DNA of 64,000 bases. Source: Puccinellia tenuiflora (Eukaryota > Streptophyta > Magnoliopsida > Poales > Poaceae). Below are positions 12,459 through 22,731 of this stretch, in pieces. Numbering within the stretch: the first letter of the stretch is position 1; every line of letters starts with the position of its first letter. The translations under genes and the position numbers were made by a program. The notes beneath the pieces were generated by a model. It made no database searches. It had not been told where the DNA came from and saw only the letters and a program-made list of their open reading frames with translations. The stretch spans positions 124,001 to 188,000 of the forward strand of contig QRDG01000944.1 of the NCBI GenBank assembly GCA_012064385.1, in the 5' to 3' direction.

Positions 12459-13613
12459 CATTTTAGTTTTATGTTTTTTCTAAATCTTGCCAACTGTAAG
12501 AATTGTCGTTAAACATGTGGACCGGAACAGATATCCTTAAGAAATTTGCATATATAGATAATCACACAGTAACATCTTACGAGAATATGATTTCTTTCTC
12601 AAGATTTAAGCATGCTAAAAAAGATTACAACAGCAACAAGCATGCCAAACAAGATGCAGCAACAATATGACAGCACATGGCCCCTCATCAGTTCATCACG
12701 CTGACACGATCATGATGAATAGATGTCAGTTCAAAAAGGATGGAAGGGCTAACCATGAGAAACTTTCATTTTCTCTTTTGCATGATTTCAGCACACAAAG
12801 GGTTCGGACAATAAGAAAAGTAGCAGAGCATACTTATTGGCAAACATATAATTAGTGGGTTTAGAGAGACGAATAAATTGTAGTTTGCAGCAAGTAAAGT
12901 GGCATTTGTTGAGTGATAAGAAAAGCAAAACACAACATTGCAAAGTGCGAAAGTAGAGTGATCCTTGTGTAATGTTCAACTATTGACAATACCTTGTCCA
13001 GATTGCAACATCTAGAAGTGCATTTTCGTTGCCTTGTTAAATAACTGGAACAATTTGGTATACTGAGCAACCCCAGGCCGCCCCAAGCCTCGAGCCTGGA
13101 ACAAGCTGTTGCTGGAAACAAAATCCTGGCTACATGCAAGTACACATAGGTAGGTCACTAGACTACTAAGGTTTTACGGAATTCTTGAAGTGGAATTTGC
13201 GTACGCAAAAAGAAAACCAACGGCGGCAAATGGTATTTGAAGGGAGATCGATTGAAGTGGGATGATGTGATCATACAATTACTAGAACCTTTGGGTGTGT
13301 GTTCATAGTGTGCACATTCCGATTCCTCATTTTCCCTCATAAGGCCATAAGAATTTGACTATACGTCAGAGAAACATCTTCCTGTCTCCCATCATAAGTG
13401 AAATGATAATGCGGTGCTTGGCGAAACGCAGGTATATATTCTCCACTTGCAAGAGATAACTTTATTCTTCCCTTGTGGCCTCTCTCGAAGGTGACCTACA
13501 TGAGACGATTGAATTGACAACGCTGCTTGTTAACATTTTATTTTTGGCAGAACGACAACACGACTACCATTCATTGCCCATGCGACATCAAACACAAAAG
13601 GGTCCAACTTAAT
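12459..13613. other. Intergenic DNA, nothing recognised
   Basis: No coding domain, RNA fold or terminal repeat was recognised. Frames reach only about 60-95 codons and overlap on both strands. Confidence 0.4.
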
Positions 13614-13616
13614 TAA

Positions 13617-13836
13617 GGGGGTGTTTGTTTGGGGTTTGGCTTTGGCTTTTGGCCAAAAGCCAAAAGCCAAAAGCACCTAAATAGGTGCTTTTTGGCTTTT
13701 GAGTTTTGGAAGCCAAAAGCATTGGATTAAAGCTTTTGGCTTCCAAAACTCAAAAGCCAAAAAGCACCTATTTAGATGCTTTTTGGCATTTGGCCTTTGG
13801 CCAAAAGCCAAAGCCAAAGCCCAAACAAACACCCCC
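13617..13836. mobile_element. Tourist-type MITE (PIF/Harbinger), complete, 220 bp
   Basis: The element folds back on itself over nearly its whole length: 'gggggtgtttgtttgggg' at the left mirrors '...caaacaaacaccccc' at the right, with repeated 'ggccaaaagcc' blocks in the stem. It is flanked by TAA on both sides (13614-13616 and 13837-13839), the 3-bp target duplication of PIF/Harbinger elements. It lies just upstream of the LINE relic, whose frame resumes right after it. Confidence 0.9.
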
Positions 13837-13839
13837 TAA

Positions 13840-13945
13840 CAGTGCAACTTGATAACACTTTGGAGGATGCCATTGTTTGGAACCTTTCGGTGAATGGTGA
13901 ATACTTGGTAAAGGACTTACAAGGCCCTTTTTTTTGTGTGTGTGT

Positions 13946-13980
<35 letters not shown>

Positions 13981-14500
13981 GAGGGGGGGGGGGGGGGGGG
14001 GGGGGAGAGAATGTTGTGGAAAGTTTAGGACCCTCCCAAAATAAAATTATTCGCTTGGCTTGACACCCAAAATAGGCTATGACGGCAGATCACTTAGCTA
14101 AATTAAAAAGGTTGGCCATATTGTGGACTCCGTCCACTTTGGAAGAGAGAACCCGAGTCGATCACACATATTTTTGTGAGCTTCACCACAATGATTTGGG
14201 GGGCGTTGAGTGGTTACTGATCCATGCGCTTGACCTCACTCTTTGTCTGATCCTATGGAGCCACATATTCGTGGGACACCAAACCGCAAGGCTATGGCTT
14301 CCCACGTCCTCCTCACCTATTGGAAATTATGGAATGAGAGAAATGCCCGGGTGTTCCACAACAAGCACACCGTCGTCGCGTTTGAGGCAAAGCTTTGGGT
14401 TCTTGCGGGGCCAAACATTTGGGTGGAATCATGCCGAGAGAGTAATCCGGTTGTATTATTTTTCTTTCTTTTGCTCTTATGTTCAAACTCCTTAATTAAT
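13840..14500 (+). pseudogene. LINE 3' relic (end of the reverse-transcriptase polyprotein)
   Basis: Conceptual pieces such as 'LEDAIVWNLSVNGEYLVKD' and 'YWKLWNERNARVF' with 'FEAKLWVLAG' match the C-terminal zf-RVT region of grass LINE polymerases. The frame is broken several times and a microsatellite has expanded inside it. Only the 3' part of the element is present, and no clear poly-A tail or target duplication was found. It is not functional. Confidence 0.6.
13930..14008 (+). repeat. (GT)n microsatellite followed by a G tract
   Basis: Eight T, then about 50 bp of GT with occasional GC, then about 20 G. It lies inside the LINE relic. Confidence 0.9.
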
Positions 14501-15055
14501 TGAATGGGACAAATCTTTTACACCTGTTTCGAATAAATAAATGTACGGAACTAATTAACTGGATTTGGATGTACAAATTAATTTGCATGCATACGAGAGT
14601 CAAAACAATCCTAGGTGAGAGATACTACCAAATGTTCAAGAGGATTATATAATGATTGATGAATCGATGTTTGCCACTGCAAGCTACGTACTCGATCAGC
14701 CAGAAACCAACATTTATTCTAAACAGAAACAAAGAAACCAATTTAGATTTTAGTGGTAGCCAGCAGCCAGCTAGGGGCAAGTTACTAAGTTATACAACTA
14801 TCCCTTTTTCATGAAATATAGCATAATGACAAGGGAACAAATTAACAGCCATATGGGTCTGAACTAACCCTTCCCTTTTCCAGCGTCCAAAGCCGGCGAG
14901 AGGTGTCAACTCTAGTCTCTACCCAAGAAATTCCTAGACGAATCCTAAAAAGCGGAGTAATAGGAAGGCGGAAAGCAGTTTGTAGATGTGTCTGGAGTTC
15001 CGATGTGTCGTCCTCTGCGAAGAAATTCCCCCCATTCATGCATGCACTTCCACGC
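14501..15055. other. Upstream region of the small gene at 15.15 kb
   Basis: AT-rich DNA with no gene. The last 200 bp before the TATA box are probably the proximal promoter. I saw no unambiguous ABRE or DRE element. Confidence 0.4.
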
Positions 15056-15062
15056 TATAAAA
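15056..15062 (+). promoter_or_regulatory. TATA box of the small gene
   Basis: 'TATAAAA' in 'cacgctataaaagctc' lies 96 bp before the chosen ATG. This predicts a transcription start near 15,088 and a short leader. Confidence 0.75.
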
Positions 15063-15151
15063 GCTCACGCACACTTCATCTCATCCTGCACTACTCAGGT
15101 CTAGCTCGCCATCGTGACATCCACAAGCCAAGCACATCGGTCGAGATCGCC

Positions 15152-15421
15152 ATGGCGCAGTACCAGGAGGTGGACTACTGCTCGGAGGAGGTGAGGACGA
15201 TGGCCAACCCGGCCCGCGGCGGCGGCATGCAGGAGCACATCGTCAAGCAGACGTTCGTGGAGGAGGTCGACAAGGCCGGACGCCACCACGGCCACCACGG
15301 ACGCCGCGGCGGCTCCGGCCACATGGAGGTGCGCGAGAGCAGGCTCGAGGAGGACATCAACACCCGCACCGGCGAGTTCCATGAGCGCAAGGAGAACTTC
15401 GTCGTCAGGGCCGACGAGTAA
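15152..15421 (+). CDS. Small hydrophilic protein, 89 residues, function unknown
   Basis: A single-exon frame starts at the ATG in 'gatcgccatggcgcag', a good plant start context, and ends TAA. The frame is open upstream, but the TATA box at 15,056 and the leader length favour this start. The product is rich in Glu, Arg, His and Gly ('GRHHGHHGRRGGSGHMEVRE'), has one Cys and no signal peptide or membrane segment. The composition is like small stress-induced or LEA-like plant proteins, but I do not recognise a named family and assign no function. GC content is high, as in many grass single-exon genes. A poly-A signal lies about 155 bp downstream. The opposite-strand frame is a shadow. Confidence 0.75.
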   Translation: MAQYQEVDYCSEEVRTMANPARGGGMQEHIVKQTFVEEVDKAGRHHGHHGRRGGSGHMEVRESRLEEDINTRTGEFHERKENFVVRADE

Positions 15422-15576
15422 GCTGTGCTGTGTGTATGTATATGCATGTCAGCGTGTCTGCGTGTGGTATGTATGTGTGATGTTGCCCACGGGCATACCG
15501 TGTGCATGTGTGCGCGCTTGGCGTACTAGCCCAGCGTGCATGCCTGCAGCCCTTAAATAAGCTGATAGTGACGTGG

Positions 15577-15582
15577 AATAAA
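15577..15582 (+). terminator. Polyadenylation signal AATAAA
   Basis: 'gtggaataaagc' lies about 155 bp after the stop codon of the small gene, a normal spacing for a plant 3' end. Confidence 0.6.
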
Positions 15583-15599
15583 GCTTCTCCTTAGTACTC

Positions 15600-16280
15600 T
15601 ACCCTGGATCTCTCCGGCTGTGCGAACGAGACGAGTATTATGGCGTGTCATCTTGACTCTAAAAATGTGAATCGGGTGGGGCAAAGACAAAGTAGATGAT
15701 AGACTGACTATGTTCCCCCGAGAGCACCGGTGAACTGGTGGCTGAAAGAAGGGTTCATCTTCCAGGCCCTTGACACGGCCGCCGCCTTTGCCGACGAGAT
15801 CACGGTCGTCACCGTCACCGTCCCCACCGCCACCCCCAACCCACGGCAACAGTATGCTCGCTGGCCGCGCTGACGCTTTGCTCCACTCCGTCGCTGCTGG
15901 AATCCACGGAGGCCGGTCGCGAGAGAGGAAGCACGGGAGGGGAGAGAGTGAGCGACTGAGCTGTCCGAACGGATCCGGCTTAGACAAAGGCCGCCGTCAA
16001 CGGCCATATGTTTCGGGCCGTTTTCCCGTGCCACGTAAGCCTGACAGTGCCCCCCCCCCCCTTTCCCCGGGTCAGATTCTCACTTAGAGCGCGTCAACTG
16101 GCCGATCAGTGCCATTTGTCCAAACATTACCGAATAGTCGTGTTTTTTTGCAAGAAAAATTGTAAAGTGGTGGTTCCTTGCAACACTAGCCCCAATTGTG
16201 GTGGATTTTTGCAATTTTCTCCTGGATCTCTCATGGTGTGCGAACAAGATGAGTATTACGGGTGTGTCATCTTGACACTC
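15600..16280. repeat. Imperfect direct repeat flanking a GC-rich block
   Basis: About 60 bp at 15,602-15,662 ('ctggatctctccggctgtgc', then 'tgtcatcttgactct') recurs at 16,212-16,278 ('ctggatctctcatggtgtgc', then 'tgtcatcttgacactc'). The 550 bp between them are GC-rich and carry overlapping frames on both strands with no recognised domain. This could be an insertion next to a local duplication. Confidence 0.6.
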
Positions 16281-16418
16281 TTAAGAAGAGATTTTATGCT
16301 GCATTATACTACAGATTTTATGGTGTAGTATTAAACAGATCCAGTAGTTAATATTGTTTGGGCCATAGTTCGTTGTAATTTGCTAAAGGGAAGAGCTGTC
16401 TTTAATAATTTATTAATA

Positions 16419-16464
16419 CTCCCCTTGTACTAAATCAGCAGCACTTATTATGTATAGGAGTGAG
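16419..16464. mobile_element. Short Stowaway-like MITE
   Basis: TA, 'ctccccttgtactaaatcag' to 'aggagtgag', TA. The ends are imperfectly inverted and flanked by TA. At 46 bp it is an extreme deletion derivative or chance, hence moderate confidence. Confidence 0.45.
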
Positions 16465-17633
16465 TAATAATTAATCTGTAATTAAGACATGAGCACTATC
16501 GAATGCGTCGGTGCGAGTGCCCCCATTATCGCCGAGTCATGGCTACGGTTGGTGCCGTCTCCCTCAGGTTGGACCGTCGGCTGCGTGTCTCGTGTCCAGG
16601 TGAGTGATTCCGCAGAGTGAAGATAGTTTCCAGAACATGCATCTTCTTTGCGAATGTCTCCTTGGCTGCCACCCCGAGGAGCTCTTCGCATGGCCATTGA
16701 GGCCAGCGCCGCCGTGCAACACAAGTTACAACGCGAGGCCGTGGCAAGGTCGAGGGCCTCCCTGAGCTGCACGGCGAGCTCCCCTTAGGTTGTAAGTGGA
16801 GGCGGCATCAGCTGGTCCCATATAGGCCGCCAGCAAAAATAAGCCCACGAAGCCCACGAAGCCCACTAATGCCAGCAGCAGAGCCTAGTCTTCCTCTTTT
16901 CTTCTTCGTCAGCCCGACAACAAGTTTTCGATAGCCATACAAATTCCCACACCATCGGCAAACCCTCATAGTGACGGTTTAATAAAATGTGTGCGAAGCG
17001 AGATTTTTATCGTGAGTGATTGTCTGATCTATATTGGTGGCAGTGTTATACTATACATATAAATTTTGTAAGGAAGGTGATGTGGCCCCAACCTTGCCTT
17101 TGTTATGCTATGTTGTGATTGTGGGTTGAAATCTCGATGCTAAAGTACTGGCACTGAGGCACGTGTGCCTCAGTCTGATTGCTGTGAAGTTGATTTCTGG
17201 TTTGCACGCGTAGAGAGGGCGTTTTTGTAGGGTTCCTTGACATTTTGCACCATGTTTTTCATTGATAATTCAGGTGGTGAATACACTATTGTCAACACTT
17301 GGATAGTGTTTCTTTTACAATTTGAATAAATGCCACCGTGATTGGTATTGATCAAATTAACATTATTATCACTTTTCTAAGTTGTTTCGTGTTGTGGTGT
17401 TTTCTAGATACGTGCAGTTGATAGTGGCACATATCAAACTTTTTTTTTAATGATTGTAATGAATAATTAATCGGAATTCCTAGGATCGAGATGATAGGAG
17501 CTTGATCTCATCTCCATACATTTTCTGAACCATGCAAAACCTTTACCTTTTATAGTGATATAGGGAGAAACAAACATGGGCGACCTAGGCCAAAACATAA
17601 AAAAAGTGAGATGAAAACGTTACTAAGTGACTA
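16465..17633. other. Intergenic DNA, nothing recognised
   Basis: A GC-richer part (16.5-16.9 kb) carries overlapping frames on the minus strand without a domain. The remainder is AT-rich. No gene is supported. Confidence 0.4.
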
Positions 17634-18251
17634 TCTCTCCTAAAGGAATTGGCAGGAAAGTAAAAAGTGTGTATTTTGTCATCATGACAAGAGTATTAAA
17701 CACCTTTTCTTCCAATGCAGTTTTGCTCGTTCTACATGGTCAACCATCCAGATAGCATCTAACTTATATCCCTCAAGAAGCGTTGCAAATATTTTTGGCA
17801 ACTGGCTGAACGGGTAGATTCTAGGTTTAAGCTAATTATTAGGGTGGGGGGCGATTGCCATTATATGGTCGCTATGACTATGTAGAAATGATAAGGTTTT
17901 AATGATAAAATTTGTTCCCTTTTGCAGGTTATCTACCGGTGCACAACTTTGATCCGTTCATGGTCGCCACTACAACGTGTGGGACACCGCGACCTGTTCA
18001 TGGAGGTGTCTACGCGGTTGGAGGCTTCGACGAGGGATATTTTTACCCAACGTGAATGGCAGCATAACCTGAGGATTGGGCCTCCACCATCTTAGGCGTC
18101 TTTACAATTTCTCATTATGATATGTAATTCGCCTTTTATTTTGTTCTGTTCTCTGGACTCGTGGACTTGTCATCGTAGCTATGCAGAGGCCGGATGTAAT
18201 GCTTAACTTTTTAAGTAATAAAATCCCTTTATAAAAAAAATCTCTCCTAAA
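17634..18251 (+). mobile_element. 5'-truncated LINE insertion with exact target-site duplication
   Basis: The 11-bp sequence 'tctctcctaaa' occurs at 17,634-17,644 and again at 18,241-18,251, flanking about 596 bp that end in 'ccctttataaaaaaaa'. This is a textbook LINE insertion: A-tail on one side, direct repeat on both. The interior translates in pieces to a zf-RVT-type end of a LINE polymerase ('CVFCH', 'HLFFQCSFARSTWS', 'NIFGNWLNG'). The frame is broken and the element is dead. Confidence 0.85.
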
Positions 18252-18257
18252 TGTTTA

Positions 18258-18720
18258 TCACCAGCAAGGATCCACTTTTTTGCTTGTCCTTGATTTTTCG
18301 GAAGAGAGCTGCCGACATTGATGATTTATTGTTGAAGACGCGGGCATGTCTCTCCTTCCAAATATCCCAATCAACATGGTGAGTGCCGATTTAAGGCCTC
18401 TAGGGTGAGCAGTTGGGACTTTGATAATTCTTACCAATAATCGAGCATAGTTTTGGCGACCCGTGCCCAGATCCTGAAACAAGGAAGGGCAGGATAGCCA
18501 AGAGGCAACTGCTTGCCAAATGCGCCGAGAGTATCTGCATTCGAGCAGGATGTGCCTGGTCGTCTCTCTTGGTTCTTGCACAACTGATACAATGGGTTGT
18601 GTGGCCATCCTCTAACAGCAAGGCGATGCGAAGTTCAGAACTTTTTTTTGCACAACAAGCTAGGCAAAAAACCTGCATTTTGGCGGTGCCCATGTTTTCC
18701 AAACCAGACTGAAATAACAC
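18258..18720 (-). pseudogene. LINE polymerase fragment on the opposite strand
   Basis: On the minus strand, pieces such as 'TTRHILLECRYSRRIW' match the cysteine/histidine zf-RVT region of plant LINEs, split between two frames. It directly adjoins the target duplication of the plus-strand LINE, which therefore inserted at the edge of, or inside, this older relic. Confidence 0.5.
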
Positions 18721-19128
18721 GAACTGAATTTTTTCACGAACTTATAATAACACGAATTGCAATTTTTCATAACCACCTAGCAAAAGTGTAAAAAAAACAA
18801 TTAGAAATCTTAGACCTAATCCAATTAGTCACATGATCACATCTAAGATCCCACATTAATCTGGTGGCATGCCACCTGATCTAATGACCGCGACAGACTA
18901 TTGCCTCCTACCCCCTCCCCCGCGATCTGAGCTGTTATTTAGAATTAGGAAAACCCCATCTTGATCTCCTTCCCCCTCCCCCCTTCGCCTATGATCCTAC
19001 ACCGCTAACTCCCCTCCTCCTCGTATCCACAAGACCACAACACCATCTGTCATGGGGAAAACACAGCAGATGTGCCGGGTTGCGACTTGATTATGGGGAC
19101 ATCGTGACTAGGTTTCTACCCAAAACCA
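18721..19128. other. Intergenic DNA before the 19.1 kb retroelement
   Basis: No gene or element end was recognised. A pyrimidine-rich stretch lies at 18.9-19.03 kb. Confidence 0.4.
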
Positions 19129-20455
19129 TCTGTCTCCTTGCAGAAGGAATATCACTAGAGAAACCCTAGACCGCCCCGCTCGTCCCTGCGGGCGACGGCG
19201 GCGGATCCCTGCTCCTCCCTCGCCTCGGACCCCCTCCACCCTTCCTCTCCCCGCCGCCACCGAACGGCGTCGCCGTCCGAAGGCTGGGCGCTGGTGGCGG
19301 TGGGGCTCTCCTTGCTCCCTCGCACGGTCCTCTTGGTGCGGGCCGAGGGCGCCGGCCTGGGCGCCGCGTTGGGCTTGGGGCGCGGCGGCGCATCTGCTCC
19401 GGCGGAGGCATGGCTACCTACGGCGATGCGGATGGTGGCGGGGGTGACCCCGATGGCTGCGGGTCAGGCGTCTTCGACGGCGCGGGCGCGTTTGGTGGTG
19501 GCCGGCAAGTCTTCAGCGCCTATCCCTCCCGGCGGCTCATGGGCCTCCTTCGGTTGGCTGGTGGCGGCCTCCTCTTCCGCCGGAGAGGGCGTCGGGCGGG
19601 CGGCCCTGTTGGTCTTCGAGTACCAAACAATCGATCTGCTACATGTGCTTCTCCATGATCTGGCTGCCGAAGTGTTCCGGGCTTTCCATCGGAGATCTCC
19701 GTGGTTGGCGCATGGCGTCTTTGGATATCTAGATCGGAATTGATCCGGTCGTGCGCGCTCTCATCTATGGCCAGAGATGCTTCATGAGGGTGATGCGAAG
19801 CTTCGCTGCCTTGTCGTGGTCATGTGATATGTCTGTGGTCATGTGATATGTCAAAAATAGATTTTCATGATATTGACAGTAGCGAAGAGAAGTTATGGTG
19901 GCTGTGATCGGAGGATTGTGCTGGTGGAGAGTAGGTTTGATTGCGCTGAAGACTCTAGGCACAGGTTTTCTGTGTGTCGGGTGTTGGGGACTTGCAGCAG
20001 TGGCATTGGCGAGAGGGGGCGGCAATGCAGTTGGACAGCATACTGGTGGTACTAAGTACCGAGCCGTGATGTTCAGGGTGAAAGCTCAAGGTCTGGCCTT
20101 CATTGGTTATACCTGGCAATAGCCTGCTGAAGTCATTGTTTTGGAATCACGGTCTTTCTTCAGGGTGAAAGCCCAAAGTCTGGCATTCATTGGTTGTACC
20201 TGTAATGACCTTACGGAAGACATTGTTTTGAAGAACCTATTTGCGATCCGGATGTTATATTTTGGTGGTGGTTAGAGTGTTGCTGTTGCGAGTGTTCATC
20301 CGATGAGGTCTTTGTTTTATTTTTCTCTCTTTTATTTTATTTCTTTGCTGTGTACATTCTGGATGTCTTTCGATATCTTGTTGGTGCAGAGACTGAGTAT
20401 AATCGATATCTAGATATTAATATATTCCCTTTATAAAAAAATTCTGTCTCCTTGC
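19129..20455 (+). mobile_element. 1.3-kb non-LTR-type retroelement with 13-bp target duplication
   Basis: 'tctgtctccttgc' occurs at 19,129-19,141 and exactly again at 20,443-20,455. Between them lie 1,301 bp that start GC-rich ('agaaggaatatcactagaga') and finish 'tattccctttataaaaaaatt', an A-rich tail. The layout is that of a LINE-type or LINE-mobilised insertion. The GC-rich 5' third carries frames up to 149 codons but no reverse transcriptase or other domain, so it looks non-autonomous. A diverged copy lies inverted at about 44,095-45,012. Confidence 0.8.
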
Positions 20456-20570
20456 GGCCTTTCTTCTCCGGTGACGTGGGTAACGATCGGAGACAACTTT
20501 CTACATCGTACCGTGCCTCTGACCAACACCGCTGCCATCTCCCTAGCCCAGTCCACCACCGTCTCCAGCG

Positions 20571-20634
20571 GCGAGAGTCCCTTGCCCCACTCAGGCATCT
20601 CACGGCGAGAGTCCCTTGCCCCACTCAGGCATAC
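20571..20634 (+). repeat. 32-bp tandem duplication
   Basis: 'cggcgagagtcccttgcccc' plus 'actcaggcat' occurs twice in a row with a 32-bp period. The copies are almost exact, so the duplication is young. It lies between the retroelement and the assembly gap. Confidence 0.85.
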
Positions 20635-20751
20635 CTAGTGTCACGAGCTGGAACACTGAAAACAATATGTACACTGCTTTCTTACTTGAACTACAAACGC
20701 CGAAGGTTTTGGCTTATACTGGTGACATCTATGTATGGTATATTTATGCAT

Positions 20752-21231
20752 NNNNNNNNNNNNNNNNNNNNNNNNNNNNNNNNNNNNNNNNNNNNNNNNN
20801 NNNNNNNNNNNNNNNNNNNNNNNNNNNNNNNNNNNNNNNNNNNNNNNNNNNNNNNNNNNNNNNNNNNNNNNNNNNNNNNNNNNNNNNNNNNNNNNNNNNN
20901 NNNNNNNNNNNNNNNNNNNNNNNNNNNNNNNNNNNNNNNNNNNNNNNNNNNNNNNNNNNNNNNNNNNNNNNNNNNNNNNNNNNNNNNNNNNNNNNNNNNN
21001 NNNNNNNNNNNNNNNNNNNNNNNNNNNNNNNNNNNNNNNNNNNNNNNNNNNNNNNNNNNNNNNNNNNNNNNNNNNNNNNNNNNNNNNNNNNNNNNNNNNN
21101 NNNNNNNNNNNNNNNNNNNNNNNNNNNNNNNNNNNNNNNNNNNNNNNNNNNNNNNNNNNNNNNNNNNNNNNNNNNNNNNNNNNNNNNNNNNNNNNNNNNN
21201 NNNNNNNNNNNNNNNNNNNNNNNNNNNNNNN
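20752..21231. other. Assembly gap (480 N)
   Basis: All positions are N. Every reading frame spanning it is meaningless. The gap falls exactly at the outer visible end of the left duplication arm, inside a Copia polymerase copy, so the true left breakpoint of that arm is hidden here. Confidence 1.
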
Positions 21232-22731
21232 CAATCACAATGTCGTCCACATAGACCAACATGTAAATAGTGACCATCATGTGAAGAGAAATAGAGATGT
21301 ATCAGCCTTGCTGGAAGTAAAACCGAGCTCATGGAGTTTGTCACTCAAACGAGCGTGCCATGCACGAGGGGACTGTTTCAGACCATAAAGAGCACGCTGA
21401 AGCTTGCAAACATGTTGAGGGTATCGAGAGTCCTCAAATCCAGGAGGTTGCTGCATATACACATCTTCCTCAAGAAAACCATGGAGAAAAGCATTGCTGA
21501 CATCGACTTGGCGAAGACTCCACCCGCGGGACACAGCAAGGGACAGGACCAGTCGAATGGTAACTGGTTTAACAACATGACTGAAAGTGTCATGATAATC
21601 AATACTGTATTGTTGTGTAAAACCGCGAGCAACTAGCCGAGCCTTGTGCGAACCATCAGGACAAAACTTTGTTTTGAATATCCATTTACTGCCAACAATA
21701 TTGGTGCCAGGAGGACGCTAAACAAGCCGCCAAGTCTGAGTGAGCTGCAAAGCATCAAATTCATGTTCCATAGTAGTGCGCAAGGCTGGGTCGGAAAGAG
21801 CTGTGCGATGAGAAGCAGGAACCGCAAGAAACGCTCGTCGTCGACGATAAGGATCATACCGGACAGTTCCATCAGTGAATTTCTTGGGACGGTGAATATT
21901 GTTGCGGCACTGAGTAATGATTGGAGATGCTGTCGACGTAGGTGCAGGAGGCGCCTGGGCATAATCCGCAGGGGAGACGGACTCGCTGGTGTGGACAGAC
22001 GGAGGCGGCGCAGGCATCTCTTGGTCCAGCGAGGTGCCTTGGCGCGGTCGACTGGTGGCTGCGCTAGATGGGCCAGCCGAAGCTGGGCTGGCCGGCCCCG
22101 ACGGAGAAGCTGCCCGCGAGCCAGGAGGCAAGGCCTGCGGAGACGGCGACGCGGGCGCGTTTGACGAGACATGCATGTGCCGCCCATGCACGTCGGAAGC
22201 TGGCACGGTACGTCGATCACGGGATCCGGTGCCTGCACAGGTAAATCAGAAGAAACACCAGGTAGATCAAATGGTAAAATAGTCAAGTCATATTACGCAT
22301 ATTAGGACCGTGGATAGCTGGCTCTTGTGCAGGAAAAGACATCGGATGTAGAAAATGGCCTGCACAAGTAAATCAGACGAATCTTAGTGTTAAGAAAACG
22401 CTCCACATGAGTTTGGAATAGATAAAAAAAATGGCCTCGACATCAGATTTGTGTTTAATTAAATAGATCCAACAGTGGCGGCTATAGTCATCAACAAAAC
22501 TAACGTAATATTTGTAACCTCAGAAGAAGGCAACGCAAGGCCCCCAAACATCTGTATGAACAAGTTCAAACGGTGCGGTGGAAACACGATGAGAATGAGT
22601 ATAAGGTAAGTGATTGTTCTTAGCACGAGTTGACATGCATCACACACTGACGACTCAAAATCTGATGAACACCAAAGAGAATTGTTCTTGAGAATACTTC
22701 GAACGCACTGGAGATGACATGGTGTGGACGA
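21232..22731 (-). pseudogene. Copia retrotransposon relic, left-arm copy
   Basis: The minus strand encodes pieces of a Ty1/Copia polymerase: 'VDVSNAFLHGF' and 'ALYGLKQSPRAWHARL' (reverse transcriptase) at 21.28-21.53 kb, the variable region before it, and a truncated integrase part near 22.4-22.7 kb. It is interrupted by stops and by the gap, and has no LTR in view. It is the inverted duplicate of the better-preserved relic at 40,971-43,250. Confidence 0.8.

Noticed and set aside
15101..15507. Minus-strand frames over the small gene
   Set aside because: The plus strand has a TATA box, start context and poly-A signal; the minus frames are composition artefacts.
20452..21388. Several 180-270 codon frames on both strands
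   Set aside because: They consist almost wholly of undetermined residues from the N gap and have no meaning.
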